Notes under the pieces: generated by a model
What the model was told of the DNA's origin: nothing
Database searches by the model: none
What the model saw: the letters and a program-made list of their open reading frames with translations, nothing else
Translations under genes and position numbers: made by a program
Assembly (NCBI RefSeq): GCF_013407955.1
Contig: NZ_JACCBU010000001.1
Location: forward strand, 186,001-250,000
DNA length: 64,000 bases
Direction of reading: 5' to 3'
Origin: Microlunatus parietis
GTDB taxonomy: Bacteria; Actinomycetota; Actinomycetes; Propionibacteriales; Propionibacteriaceae
Shown: piece by piece, positions 20,091 to 29,500 of the stretch
How positions within the stretch are numbered: position 1 is the stretch's first letter
How the letters are laid out: every line of letters begins with the position of its first letter

Positions 20091-22216
20091 CCACTCCGGA
20101 ACGACTCAACGAGTTGCTCGAGATCGCGACGGCCCAGGCCAAGGACGAGGTCGTCACGCACGCCCGCAGCCGTGACTTCACCCTCCCGCACGCGGGCAAG
20201 ACGGGCGTGTTGATCACGCTCGACAACGGCCGCGACCACACCCGCCCCAACACGCTCGGCCCGCACAGCCTCCGCGAACTCAACGACGCCATCGACGCCG
20301 CGCTCGCCCGCGACGACGTCGCCGCGATCGCCGTCACCGGCAAGCCGTTCATCCTGGCCGCCGGTGCCGACCTGACCCAGCTCGGCGCCCTGTCCGACCG
20401 TGATCAGGTGCTGGCGATCGCCGAGATCGGCCACGCGATCTACGACAAGCTGCACACCGCACACGTGCCGACGTTCGGCTTGATCAACGGGCTCGCGCTC
20501 GGCGGCGGGCTGGAACTCGCGCTGCACTGCCAGTACCGGACCGTGTCGGCCGCCGCGCCGGCGATCGCACTGCCCGAGTGCTTCCTCGGCCTGGTGCCCG
20601 GCTGGGGCGGTGCCTACCTGCTGCCGAACCTGATCGGCGCCGACCGGGCCGTCACGGTGATCATCGAGAACGCGCTGAACCAGAACCGGATGCTCAAGGG
20701 CCCGCAGGCGTACGAGCTCGGCATCGCCGACGCCATGTTCGACGGGGCGGACTTCATCGAGCAGTCGCTCGGCTGGGCCGGTCAGATCGTCGCCGGCACG
20801 ATCAAGCTGGACCGCCCCGAACCGGACCGCGGCGAGGCCTGGGACGCCGCCGTCGCGCGCGGCAAGGCGATCGCCGACCTGAAGACCTCGGGCGCGGCGC
20901 CGGCTCCGTACCGGGCGCTGGAGTTGATCGCGGCCGCCAAGACCGCCGACCGCGAGACGGTCTATGCGGCCGAGAACGAGGCGCTGGCCGATCTCGTCAT
21001 GAGCGAGGAGCTCCGGTCCAGCCTCTATGCCTTCGACCTGGTGCAGAAGCGCGCCAAGAAGCCGGCCGGCGCCCCCGACAAGGACCTGGCCCGGCCGGTC
21101 ACCAAGGTCGGCATCGTCGGTGCCGGGCTGATGGCGAGCCAGCTGGCGCTGCTGTTCCTGCGCCGGCTCCAGGTGCCGGTGGTGATCACCGATCTTGATC
21201 AGGAGCGGGTCGATCGCGGGTTCGGCTACGTGACCGCGGAGATCGACAAGCTGGCCGGGCGCGGCCGGCTGTCGCCGGACGAGACGAACCGGCTCAAGGC
21301 CCTGATCACCGGGACCACCGACCGGGCCGACTTCGCCGACTGCGACTTCGTGATCGAGGCGGTGTTCGAGGAGCTCGAGGTCAAGAAGCAGGTGTTCGGC
21401 GAACTGGAGCAGCACGTCTCCGAGACCTGCCTGCTCGCGACCAACACGTCCTCGCTGTCGGTCTCGGAGATGGCCGCCGACCTTGATCATCCCGAGCGGG
21501 TGGTCGGCTTCCACTTCTTCAACCCGGTCGCCGTCCTGCCCCTGCTGGAGGTGGCCCGGGCCGAGAAGACCGACGACGCGACCCTGGCCACGGCGCTCGC
21601 GGTGGCGAAGACGCTGAAGAAGAACGCCGTGCTGGTGGCCGACGAGACCGCGTTCGTCGTCAACCGGCTGCTGCTCCGGCTGATGACGGTGATCGACGCC
21701 GCCGTGGACGAGGGAACGCCGCTCGAGGTCGCCGACCGGGCCCTGCGTCCGCTCGGCCTGCCGATGTCGCCCTTCGTGCTGGCGCAGCTGGTCGGGCCGG
21801 CCGTCGTGCTGCACGTGAACGAGTCGCTCCATGATCGTTTCGGTGACCGGTTCCCGGTCTCGGACAACCTGCGCGCTCTCGTCGCCGCGAAGCGGCCGGG
21901 CATCTACGACTGGACCGCCGACGGCAAGCCGTACGTCGCGGAGGAGACCCGGGCTCTGTTCACCGTCGGCGACCGGCCGAGCACCGAAGATCAAGTTCGG
22001 GAGCGGGTGCTGGCCGCGCTGGCCGAGGAGATCGGCCTGATGCTGTCCGACCAGGTCGTCGCGGCGCCGATGGACATCGATCTCTGCCTGATCCTCGGTG
22101 CCGGCTGGCCGTTCCACCTCGGCGGCATCGTGCCCTACCTGGACCGGGAAGGCGTCAGCGAGAAGGTCCTCGGCCGGCGCCTGCTGCCGCCGGGCGTCGC
22201 GAGCCTGCCGGCTTGA
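20087..22216 (+). CDS. fadB: Fatty-acid oxidation multifunctional enzyme (enoyl-CoA hydratase / 3-hydroxyacyl-CoA dehydrogenase)
   Basis: A 709-residue bifunctional enzyme for the two central steps of beta-oxidation. Residues about 35-330 are the crotonase domain, with oxyanion-hole segments AAGADLTQL and ALGGGLELALHC and the catalytic Glu region LPECFLGLVPGWGG. Residues about 340-640 are the NAD-binding dehydrogenase, VGIVGAGLMASQLALL, with FHFFNPVAVLPLLEV (His-Asn active site) and a C-terminal helical domain. GTG 20087 overlaps the fadA stop. The pair would form an alpha-beta trifunctional complex. Confidence 0.95.
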   Translation: MTTPERLNELLEIATAQAKDEVVTHARSRDFTLPHAGKTGVLITLDNGRDHTRPNTLGPHSLRELNDAIDAALARDDVAAIAVTGKPFILAAGADLTQLGALSDRDQVLAIAEIGHAIYDKLHTAHVPTFGLINGLALGGGLELALHCQYRTVSAAAPAIALPECFLGLVPGWGGAYLLPNLIGADRAVTVIIENALNQNRMLKGPQAYELGIADAMFDGADFIEQSLGWAGQIVAGTIKLDRPEPDRGEAWDAAVARGKAIADLKTSGAAPAPYRALELIAAAKTADRETVYAAENEALADLVMSEELRSSLYAFDLVQKRAKKPAGAPDKDLARPVTKVGIVGAGLMASQLALLFLRRLQVPVVITDLDQERVDRGFGYVTAEIDKLAGRGRLSPDETNRLKALITGTTDRADFADCDFVIEAVFEELEVKKQVFGELEQHVSETCLLATNTSSLSVSEMAADLDHPERVVGFHFFNPVAVLPLLEVARAEKTDDATLATALAVAKTLKKNAVLVADETAFVVNRLLLRLMTVIDAAVDEGTPLEVADRALRPLGLPMSPFVLAQLVGPAVVLHVNESLHDRFGDRFPVSDNLRALVAAKRPGIYDWTADGKPYVAEETRALFTVGDRPSTEDQVRERVLAALAEEIGLMLSDQVVAAPMDIDLCLILGAGWPFHLGGIVPYLDREGVSEKVLGRRLLPPGVASLPA

Positions 22217-22221
22217 TCGTT

Positions 22222-22299
22222 CCCTGAGCCTGTCGAAGGGGCAGCCCGGCCAGGCTTCGCCCCCTTCGACAGGCTCAGGACATGCTTCGACAGGCTCAG
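22222..22299. terminator. Inverted-repeat cluster between convergent fadB and dxs
   Basis: Arms CCCTGAGCCTGTCGAAGGG (22222-22240) and CCCCTTCGACAGGCTCAGG (22261-22279) form an 18-bp stem. A third copy of the right arm, GCTTCGACAGGCTCAG, follows at 22284. The core CTGAGCCTGTCGAAG is a repeat seen in many bacterial genomes. Here it can fold on either strand and probably serves as a bidirectional terminator. The 103-bp gap holds nothing else. Confidence 0.7.
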
Positions 22300-22319
22300 T
22301 GCGCGGGCGGCACCGCTGG

Positions 22320-24251
22320 TCAGTGAATGTTGCTGGGCTGCGCGGCGTTCTGGTCGGCACGCGCGATCGCCTCGACGGCGAAGCGGGCGATCCGCTGCGG
22401 CGTCAGGCCCACCTCCTCCAGGACCTCGGCGCGGCTGCCGTGGTCGAGGAACCGCTGCTCCACGCCAAACTCGCGCAGCGGCGTGTACACGTCGCGCTGG
22501 CGCAGTTCCTGGGCCAGCCGGGAGCCGCAGCCGCCGACCACGCCGTTGTCCTCGACCGTGATCACCAGTTCATGATCACGGGCCAGGTCGATCAGGGCCG
22601 GGTTGACCGGCAGGGCCCAGACCGGGTCGGCCACGGTCACGCCGATGCCCTGGGCCGCCAGCAGGTCGGCGGCCTTGAGGGCCAGGCCGGCGAAGTCTCC
22701 GTACCCGATGATCAGGACGCGCGGCGACTCGGTGCGCCGCAGTATGTCGACGCCGCCCACCTGATCGACCGCCGGCAGGTCCGCGGGAACCTTCTCCTTC
22801 GAGTACCTGATCACCGTCGGCGCGTCGTCCACCGTCACCGCGTGCGCGAGCGCCTCACGCAGCCGGGTCGCGTCCCGCGGCGCGGCCAGTTGCAGCCCCG
22901 GCACGACCTGCAGGATCGACATGTCCCACATGCCGTTGTGGCTCGGCCCGTCGGTGCCGGTCACGCCCGACCGGTCGAGCACGAACGTCACCCCGCACCG
23001 GTGCAGCGCCACGTCCAAGAGCACCTGGTCGAACGCCCGGTTGAGGAACGTCGAGTAGACCGCGAAGACCGGATGCAGCCCGCCCATGGCGAGCCCGGCC
23101 GCCGAGGTCACCGCATGCTGCTCGGCGATGCCGACGTCGAACACCCGGTCCGGGAACGTCTTGGCGAACCGGTGCAGCCCGGTCGGATACAGCATCGCCG
23201 CCGTGATCCCGACGATCCGCGGATCGGTCGCGGCGAGCTTGACGATCTCCCGGGAGAACACGTCGGTCCAGCTGTCCGGCCCGCCCGTCGAGAGCGGCTC
23301 GCCGGTGGTCGAGTCGATCCTGCCGACCTGGTGGAACTGATCTTCCTCGTTGTTCTCCGCCGCCGGGAAGCCGCGGCCCTTCTGGGTCAGGCAGTGCACC
23401 AGCACCGGCCCGCCGAACTGCTTGGCCTGCTGCAACGCGGTCTCCACGGCCGCCACGTCGTGGCCGTCGATCGGGCCGACGTACTTCAGGCCGAGGTCGG
23501 AGAACATGCCCTGCGGAGCCAGCACGTCCTTCAGGCCGATCTTGATCCCGTGCAGCAGGTCGTACGCCGTCCCGCCCACACCGGGCACCCGGACCAGGTT
23601 GCGCCGGATGACCTCGAGGATCTGCTCGTAGCGCGGATTGGTCCGCAACCCGGCCAGGTGCACCGCGAGCCCACCCACGGTCGGCGTGTAGGACCGGCCG
23701 TTGTCGTTGACCAAGATCACCAACGGCAGCTTGTCGTCGGCGGCGATGTTGTTCAACGCCTCCCATGCCATGCCGCCGGTCAGCGCGCCGTCCCCGATCA
23801 CCGCCAGCACTGAGCCTCGCTCACCCCGCACCAGCTTCGCCTTCGCCAGCCCCGCCGCGTACGACAGCGAGGTCGACGCGTGCGAGTTCTCCACCCAGTC
23901 GTGCTCGGACTCGGCCCGGCTCGGGTAGCCGGACAGCCCGCCCCGCTGCTTCAGGGTGTGGAACCGGTCGGCCCGCCCGGTGACGATCTTGTGCACGTAC
24001 CCCTGGTGGCCGGTATCGAACACGATCGGCTCGGCCGGTGAATCGAACACCCGGTGCGCAGCCAGCGTGAGCTCCACCACCCCGAGGTTCGGCCCCAGGT
24101 GTCCGCCGGTCCGGCTCACCTCTTCGATCAGGAATGACCTGATCTCCGAGCTCAACCGCCGGAGCTGATCCTGACTCAACGACCGCAGGTCGCTCGGGCG
24201 CCGGATCGTCGGCAGCAGCGACGATTGGTCCGGGACAGATGCGGATGGCAT
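22320..24251 (-). CDS. dxs: 1-deoxy-D-xylulose-5-phosphate synthase
   Basis: A 643-residue thiamine-diphosphate enzyme that condenses pyruvate and glyceraldehyde-3-phosphate, the first step of the MEP isoprenoid pathway. Seen: [34 protein letters not shown], the ThDP motif [16 protein letters not shown] near residue 150, [19 protein letters not shown] with the catalytic Glu, and [15 protein letters not shown]. Start 24251 is seven bases after TAAACT, so the mRNA is probably leaderless. A longer upstream frame is not credible. Length is normal. Confidence 0.96.
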   Translation of the reverse strand: MPSASVPDQSSLLPTIRRPSDLRSLSQDQLRRLSSEIRSFLIEEVSRTGGHLGPNLGVVELTLAAHRVFDSPAEPIVFDTGHQGYVHKIVTGRADRFHTLKQRGGLSGYPSRAESEHDWVENSHASTSLSYAAGLAKAKLVRGERGSVLAVIGDGALTGGMAWEALNNIAADDKLPLVILVNDNGRSYTPTVGGLAVHLAGLRTNPRYEQILEVIRRNLVRVPGVGGTAYDLLHGIKIGLKDVLAPQGMFSDLGLKYVGPIDGHDVAAVETALQQAKQFGGPVLVHCLTQKGRGFPAAENNEEDQFHQVGRIDSTTGEPLSTGGPDSWTDVFSREIVKLAATDPRIVGITAAMLYPTGLHRFAKTFPDRVFDVGIAEQHAVTSAAGLAMGGLHPVFAVYSTFLNRAFDQVLLDVALHRCGVTFVLDRSGVTGTDGPSHNGMWDMSILQVVPGLQLAAPRDATRLREALAHAVTVDDAPTVIRYSKEKVPADLPAVDQVGGVDILRRTESPRVLIIGYGDFAGLALKAADLLAAQGIGVTVADPVWALPVNPALIDLARDHELVITVEDNGVVGGCGSRLAQELRQRDVYTPLREFGVEQRFLDHGSRAEVLEEVGLTPQRIARFAVEAIARADQNAAQPSNIH

Positions 24252-24324
24252 GGCCCCGAGTTTACGGCCTCGTCCGGCGCCCAACCCGGCTCCCGGCCCA
24301 GCCACCCCCGGACTGTCGGCATCA

Positions 24325-24705
24325 TCACAACGTCGGCATGAACTCCTCTCCGCGGAGCGCCCGCTCGACCAGGTCGACCGCTCGCTGGGTCCTCGGCAGC
24401 AGTGCACCGAACCGCTGCCAAGCGTCGATCGCCTGCTCCACCACCTCCGGTGCGACCCAAGGCCCCAGCTCGGTCCGCACCTCCGCCACCCCCGTCTCGA
24501 CCGCTTTCGCCTGACCCTCCAGCGACCTCGCCGCGAACCGGGCCAGCACGACCGGATGCCGGCGCAGCACCGGGTAGAGCCGGAAGTCCGGCGGGCAGCA
24601 GTCGAGCAGAAACGCTGACGCGGTCATCTCCCAGTCGACGGCTCCCGGCGGCCTGACCATCGGTGGCCAGCCCGGCGGCACATACCTACTTCCATCCCCT
24701 GCCAT
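24325..24705 (-). CDS. Conserved actinobacterial protein of unknown function, SOS-type promoter
   Basis: A 126-residue protein. Seen: [40 protein letters not shown], then long helices with [18 protein letters not shown] recognise the PPGWPP...CPPDFR...HPVVLARF pattern as a conserved actinobacterial hypothetical family; its role is unknown to me. The promoter has TTGAGA-N17-TAGTAT ending six bases before ATG 24705, and the spacer contains a near-perfect LexA box. DNA-damage induction is therefore plausible. Confidence 0.75.
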   Translation of the reverse strand: MAGDGSRYVPPGWPPMVRPPGAVDWEMTASAFLLDCCPPDFRLYPVLRRHPVVLARFAARSLEGQAKAVETGVAEVRTELGPWVAPEVVEQAIDAWQRFGALLPRTQRAVDLVERALRGEEFMPTL

Positions 24706-24711
24706 GCCCCG

Positions 24712-24740
24712 ATACTATCGAACACGTATTCGAATCTCAA
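24712..24740 (-). promoter_or_regulatory. Leaderless promoter with LexA-box-like palindrome
   Basis: On the minus strand: -35 TTGAGA (24740-24735), 17-bp spacer, -10 TAGTAT (24717-24712), six bases, ATG. The spacer carries TCGAACACGTATTCGA (24718-24733, plus strand), which differs at one position from the actinobacterial SOS consensus TCGAAC-N4-GTTCGA. Confidence 0.65.
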
Positions 24741-25098
24741 TCCTGCGGCCACGGATCGCAAAATGTCGCTGATCAAGCTGGGACGGTCACACACGGCGTG
24801 GTGACAACCCACGAACTTGCGAGCTCCACCTCGCGCAGGACACGGATTTCGCGTCGAGGCCCTGCGGACGAACATGACAGCACGGATTTCCTGACCCGGA
24901 TCTGCCCTTCGGCTCGGCGCGGCGGCTCGATGGCGGGGCGCGGTATCTGGGCACACCGTGACCGACGCTGCGACCACGGATCCAGCAGTGGCATTCGACC
25001 CCGAGGTGCACTTGGCCCCGAACCGATCGTGGCCCAGTCTGCACCGCAACGCGGGTGATCGGCTGAAACAGGGTCCCTGGCTCCCCAGGGTCTGGCCA
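24741..25098. other. Intergenic stretch without a recognisable gene
   Basis: Short frames exist on both strands, but none has a ribosome site, family pattern or coupling. Two copies of CACGGATTTC lie at about 24840 and 24881. The base composition is less GC-rich than the flanking genes, compatible with decayed or mobile DNA. It leads into the inverted repeat at 25099. Confidence 0.5.
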
Positions 25099-25181
25099 GG
25101 TGACACAAATCTGCAACACAACGCCTCCCGCAACCGATTTCTCGGCTTCCGGAACCCGTTGTGAGGCAGATTTGTGTCACC
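25099..25181. repeat. 25-bp inverted repeat with 33-nt loop (MITE-like or structured RNA)
   Basis: Left arm GGTGACACAAATCTGC... (25099-25123) pairs with right arm ...GCAGATTTGTGTCACC (25157-25181) with two mismatches out of 25. The loop is CCTCCCGC...GGAACC. No target-site duplication is obvious. It lies between two leftward genes, 120 bp after the ctaA stop. Possibilities are a small non-autonomous element, a terminator or a structured RNA. Confidence 0.6.
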
Positions 25182-25304
25182 CCCATCGCAGAAGACGGGG
25201 GCGTGGAAGTTGCTCGCAGCCGCCCGGTCAAGGTTGTTGGATCAGTGCCGTAGCCGTCGAGGCCGAGGCGGAGGCGGCGCAGTCGGCCGGCCGGTCCGAG
25301 TAGC

Positions 25305-26222
25305 TCAGCCTGTCCGGAGCGGGCCTTGGTGAGTGAGCAGGTAGTGGGTCGCGGCGGCGACGGCGAGCGCTGCCCCGACGAGGTGCAGCAGCACCAGCAC
25401 GATGGGCAGGCCGGTGTTGAACTGGATCACGCCCACAAGCCCCTGGAACAGCTCGACGGCGAGCAGCATCAGCACCGCGCGGCTGCGGAACCAGACGACA
25501 CCCAGGATGGTCAGCGCGACCAGGAGATAGACGGCCGCGGCATGGATGTGCGTGACGACCGTCGGGTCGAAGCCGGTACGTTGGGCGTTGATGTCGCCGG
25601 AGTGCGGCCCGGAGCCCGTGACGACGGTGCCCAACCAGAGCGCGACCCAGACGACCACGAAGGTCGCGATCACCACCGCCCGCTGGGCGACGGAACGGAC
25701 CGGGGTGCCGGTGATGCCGAAGGCGCGGTGTACGAGCAGCACGCTCAGCGCGATCAGGGCCATCGACACCAGGAAGTGGAACGCGACGACGAACGGGTTC
25801 AACTGGGACAGCACCGTGAAGCCGCCGACCACGCCCTGGGCCGGGATACCCAGGCCGAGCAGCAGGGCGATCAGCCGGGCGCGCGGGCGGGCGTGCCGGT
25901 CGGCAGCCCGGAGGGCCGTGAGGAAGGTCATGATCATGATCGCGGCCAGCACGAAGGTGAGCAGGCGGTTGCCGAACTCGATCACGCCGTGAATGCCGTA
26001 GGCCGGGTGCGGCACGTACGAGTCGGCGGTGCACCGGGGCCAGGTCGGGCAGCCGAGTCCGGAGTCGGTCAGCCGCACCAGGCCGCCAGTCAGCACGATC
26101 CCGATGTTGGCCACCAGGGCGGCGACCGCCCACCGCGGCAGCACCTCGGGCGCCGTCACGGCCCGCCAGCGCCGGACCAACCCGGCCCAGGGTCCGGGCA
26201 GGGTCGCAGATTGGTTGCTCAC
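25305..26222 (-). CDS. ctaA: Heme A synthase (COX15/CtaA)
   Basis: A 305-residue membrane enzyme that oxidises the C8 methyl of heme O to give heme A for cytochrome oxidase. Seen: about eight transmembrane helices; GLVRLTDSGLGCPTWPRC (family signature), GIHGVIEFGNRLLTF and THIHAAAVYLL with heme-ligand His, and LLHLVGAALAV near the end. GTG 26222 has GGGAGATCG upstream. Presence implies an aerobic aa3-type respiratory chain. The 293-bp gap upstream shows no gene. Confidence 0.94.
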   Translation of the reverse strand: MSNQSATLPGPWAGLVRRWRAVTAPEVLPRWAVAALVANIGIVLTGGLVRLTDSGLGCPTWPRCTADSYVPHPAYGIHGVIEFGNRLLTFVLAAIMIMTFLTALRAADRHARPRARLIALLLGLGIPAQGVVGGFTVLSQLNPFVVAFHFLVSMALIALSVLLVHRAFGITGTPVRSVAQRAVVIATFVVVWVALWLGTVVTGSGPHSGDINAQRTGFDPTVVTHIHAAAVYLLVALTILGVVWFRSRAVLMLLAVELFQGLVGVIQFNTGLPIVLVLLHLVGAALAVAAATHYLLTHQGPLRTG

Positions 26223-26515
26223 CGATCTCCCTTCGCGAGCGCAGAACGCGTCCTCGCAGGTGTTGTGCCAACGGCACGATACCTGGCGCGGCTCGGCCCG
26301 CTGCCACACGGCCGGGCTTCGCCGAGCGATGCGGCGATCGTCCCGGAGCCAGCTTCCCGAGGCGCGCCGGCACGGGCGACCGGGGCCGCGCCGAGGGCCT
26401 CGAGGACGCCTGCTGCCGGTGCGGGTGCCGGTGGCGAGCGTGAGGTTCCTGGCACCGCCGAGCGTTGGATCAGTCCGTTCCGCGGTGCGGTGAGCGTCGC
26501 GCCCCGGCCGGCGGT
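26223..26515. other. Intergenic stretch between ctaA and the ABC exporter
   Basis: About 290 bp of very GC-rich DNA. The only frames are Arg/Pro/Ala/Gly-rich and look like shadows. No clear promoter, hairpin or RNA gene is visible apart from the ribosome site of ctaA. Confidence 0.5.
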
Positions 26516-29500
26516 TCAGCGCGACGGAGTGTCGACCAAATCCCCGGCGAAGGCCTGCCAGAGCCGGCGATAGGTGCCGTCCGCCTCGAGCAACTCGGCG
26601 TGGGTCCCGTCCTCGACCACCTTGCCGTGGTCCAGCACCAGCACCCGGTCGGCCCGGGCCGCGGTGGTCAGCCGGTGCGCGATCACGACCGTGGTCCGCC
26701 GCTGCGCCAGCCGGTCCGCCGCCCGCGTCACCGCGGCCTCACTGGCCAGGTCGAGCGCCGCCGTGGCCTCGTCGAGGAGCAGCAGGTCGGGCTGGACGCA
26801 TTCGGCCCGGGCCAGCGCGATCAGCTGCCGCTGCCCCGCGCTGAGGTTGCGGCCCCGGTCGCCGACCTGGTGGTGATAGCCGTGCCGTAGCTGCCGGATC
26901 ATCTCGTGCGCACCGACCGCACGGGCGGCCGACTCCACCTCGGCCGGCGTCGCGTTCGGCCGGCCGTAACGGATCGCGTCCGCGACGGTCCCCGAGAAGA
27001 GGTAGGCCTCCTGCGGGACGTAGCCGAGGCGGTGCCGGTAGCCGGCCAGGTCATAGGAGCGGAGATCGACATCGTCGACCCGGACCGCCCCGTCGCCGGG
27101 ATCGTAGAAGCGCGCCAGCAGCTTCATCACGGTCGACTTGCCGGCGCCGGTCTCCCCCACCACCGCGACCCGTTGGCCGGACGGCACCCGGAAGGAGATC
27201 CCGCGCAGCGCCGGCTCGTCGGCACCGCCGTAGCTGAACACGACGTCGTCGAACTCCAGCTCGCCGGCGATCCGGCTCGGCACCGGGACCGGGTCCTTCG
27301 GCTCCGGAGTGGACGGCTTGGTGCGGAGCAGCTCAGAGATCCGGCGCAGGCCGACGGCCGCCTGCTGGTAGCCGTCGAAGACCTGGGAGAGCTGCTGGAC
27401 GGGCGAGAAGAACATCGTCACGTACAGCATGAAGGCGATCAGGCCGCCGGCGGTCAGGGCCCCGCTGTGCACCTGGCCGGCGCCGAACAGCAGGACCAGG
27501 GCCGTGGCCAGATCGGAGACGAACGCGATGAACGGGAAGAAGGTGGCGATGTAGCGCTGACTGCGCACCCGGGCGACCCGGTAGCTCTCGGAGAGCTCGC
27601 CGAAGGTCTCCTCGTTGCGCCCCTCCCGCCGGAAGACCTGCGCCACCCGGACGCCGGCCACGTTCTCCTGCAGGTCGGCGTTGACGATGCTGATCCGCTC
27701 CCGCGAGATCTGGTACGCCTTCGCCGACCTGGCCCGGAAGATCAGGGTCGCGATGATCACCAACGGAAGCACGGCCAGCACGACCAGGGCGAGTGAGGGG
27801 TTGATCACCACGATCGCCACCAGCACGCCGAAGAAGGACAGCAGGCTGACCACGGCCGTCGCGAGCCCGGTCTGGACGAACGTGGAGAGGGCGTCGACGT
27901 CGGTGGTCATCCGGGTCATGATCCGGCCGCCCATCTCACGCTCGTAGAAGTCGAGCCCGAGCCGCTGCAGGTGCGCGAACAGCTTCATCCGCAACAGGTA
28001 CAGGATCCGCTCGCCGTTCTTCCCGGTCACCTGGATCTGGGCGCGTTGGACCAGCCAGTCGCCGACGGTGACGACGAACGCGAGCACCGCGGCGATGATG
28101 ATCACGTCGCCGCGGTTCTCGGTCACGCCCTGGTCGACGCCCAGCCGTACCGCGGCCGGCAGGATCAGCTGGGCGACCGCGTCGGCGGCGACCAGGATCA
28201 GGCCGATCAACAGTGGCGCCCGGAACACCCGGAGCAGCCGGACGAACCGGAAGGCCGGGTCGGGCTGCCGGTAGTGCAACGGATCGACGTCGGGCCGGTC
28301 GGTGGCCGGCGGTAGCTGCGCCACCTGCTCCAGCAGCTCCGGTGAGGGCGGCAGCGCGGCGACCATCGAGCCCATCGGCCCCATCCCGCGGCCGCCGCCA
28401 CCGGCCCGCATCCCCATGCCACCGCCGGGAGCACCGCCGCCGGCCATCGCCCCGCTGCTGCGCTCGACGAGGCCATAGGCGCGCTCCAGCGCCAGCTCCT
28501 CCGGCGTCAGGTCGGGTTCGCGCCAGGCCGACGGCGTGATCCCGTCCACCAACGGCTCTTGGTCCGGCTCCGGCTCGGCCGCGACCGGGGCCCGCCCCTC
28601 GACCTCGGCCGCCACCTCGTCCTCGTCGAGCCGGTCCAGGTCCTCCGGGCCGGTGAGCAGGATCGTGTAGAGCGGGCACCGGCGCTCGAGTTCCTCATGG
28701 GTGCCGATGTCGACCAGCCGGCCCCGGTCGAGCACGCCGATCCGGTCGGCCAGCTCGAGAGTGCTGCGCCGGTGTGCGATCAGGACGGTGGTGCGGCCGG
28801 CCATCACGCGCCGCAGCGTGGTGTGGATCTCGGCCTCGATCCGGGCGTCGATCGCCGACGTCGCGTCGTCCAGGAGCAGCACCTGCGGATCCGTCAGCAG
28901 GGCCCGCGCCAGCGCGACCCGCTGGCGCTGGCCGCCGGACAGGGTGAGGCCCTGTTCGCCGACCACGGTGTCGTAGCCCTTGGGCAGCCGCATGATGAAG
29001 TCGTGCGCCTCGGCCGCCCGGGCGGCCGCCTCGATCTCGTCCTGGGTCGCGTCCGGGCGCCCGTACGCCAGGTTCTCCCGGACCGTCGTGGAGAACAGGA
29101 AGCTGTCCTCGAACACCATCCCGATCGAGCCGCGCAGCGATTCCAGGGCGACGTCGCGGATGTCCTGGCCGCCGACCCGGATCGCCCCGCCGCCGACCTC
29201 GTAGAAGCGCGGCAGCAGCAGTGACACGGTGGACTTGCCGGAGCCGGCGGTGCCGACCAGGGCCAGCGTCTCCCCCGGCTGCACGGTGAAGCTGACCTCG
29301 TCGAGCACCGGCTGGTCCTCGGCGTAGCCGAAGCTGACCCGGTCGAAGGTCACGTCGAGCGGCCGGTCGGGCAGCGTCGTCGCGTCCGGCGCATCGACGA
29401 TGCCCGGCTTCGCGTCGATCATCTCGAAGACCCGCAGCACGCCCGCCTTGGCCTGCTGGCCGATGGTGAGCAGACCGGACAGCATCCGGACCGGCGCCAC

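Noticed and set aside
19982..22360. Long antisense frame opposite the FadB-like gene (about 790 codons)
   Set aside because: It mirrors a clear FadB sequence, is Arg/Gly/Asp/His-rich with no domain, and is a usual by-product of third-position GC bias.
24741..25098. Short protein genes on either strand in the gap between the LexA-box gene and ctaA
   Set aside because: No ribosome site, no coupling, unlike codon use, no recognisable pattern.
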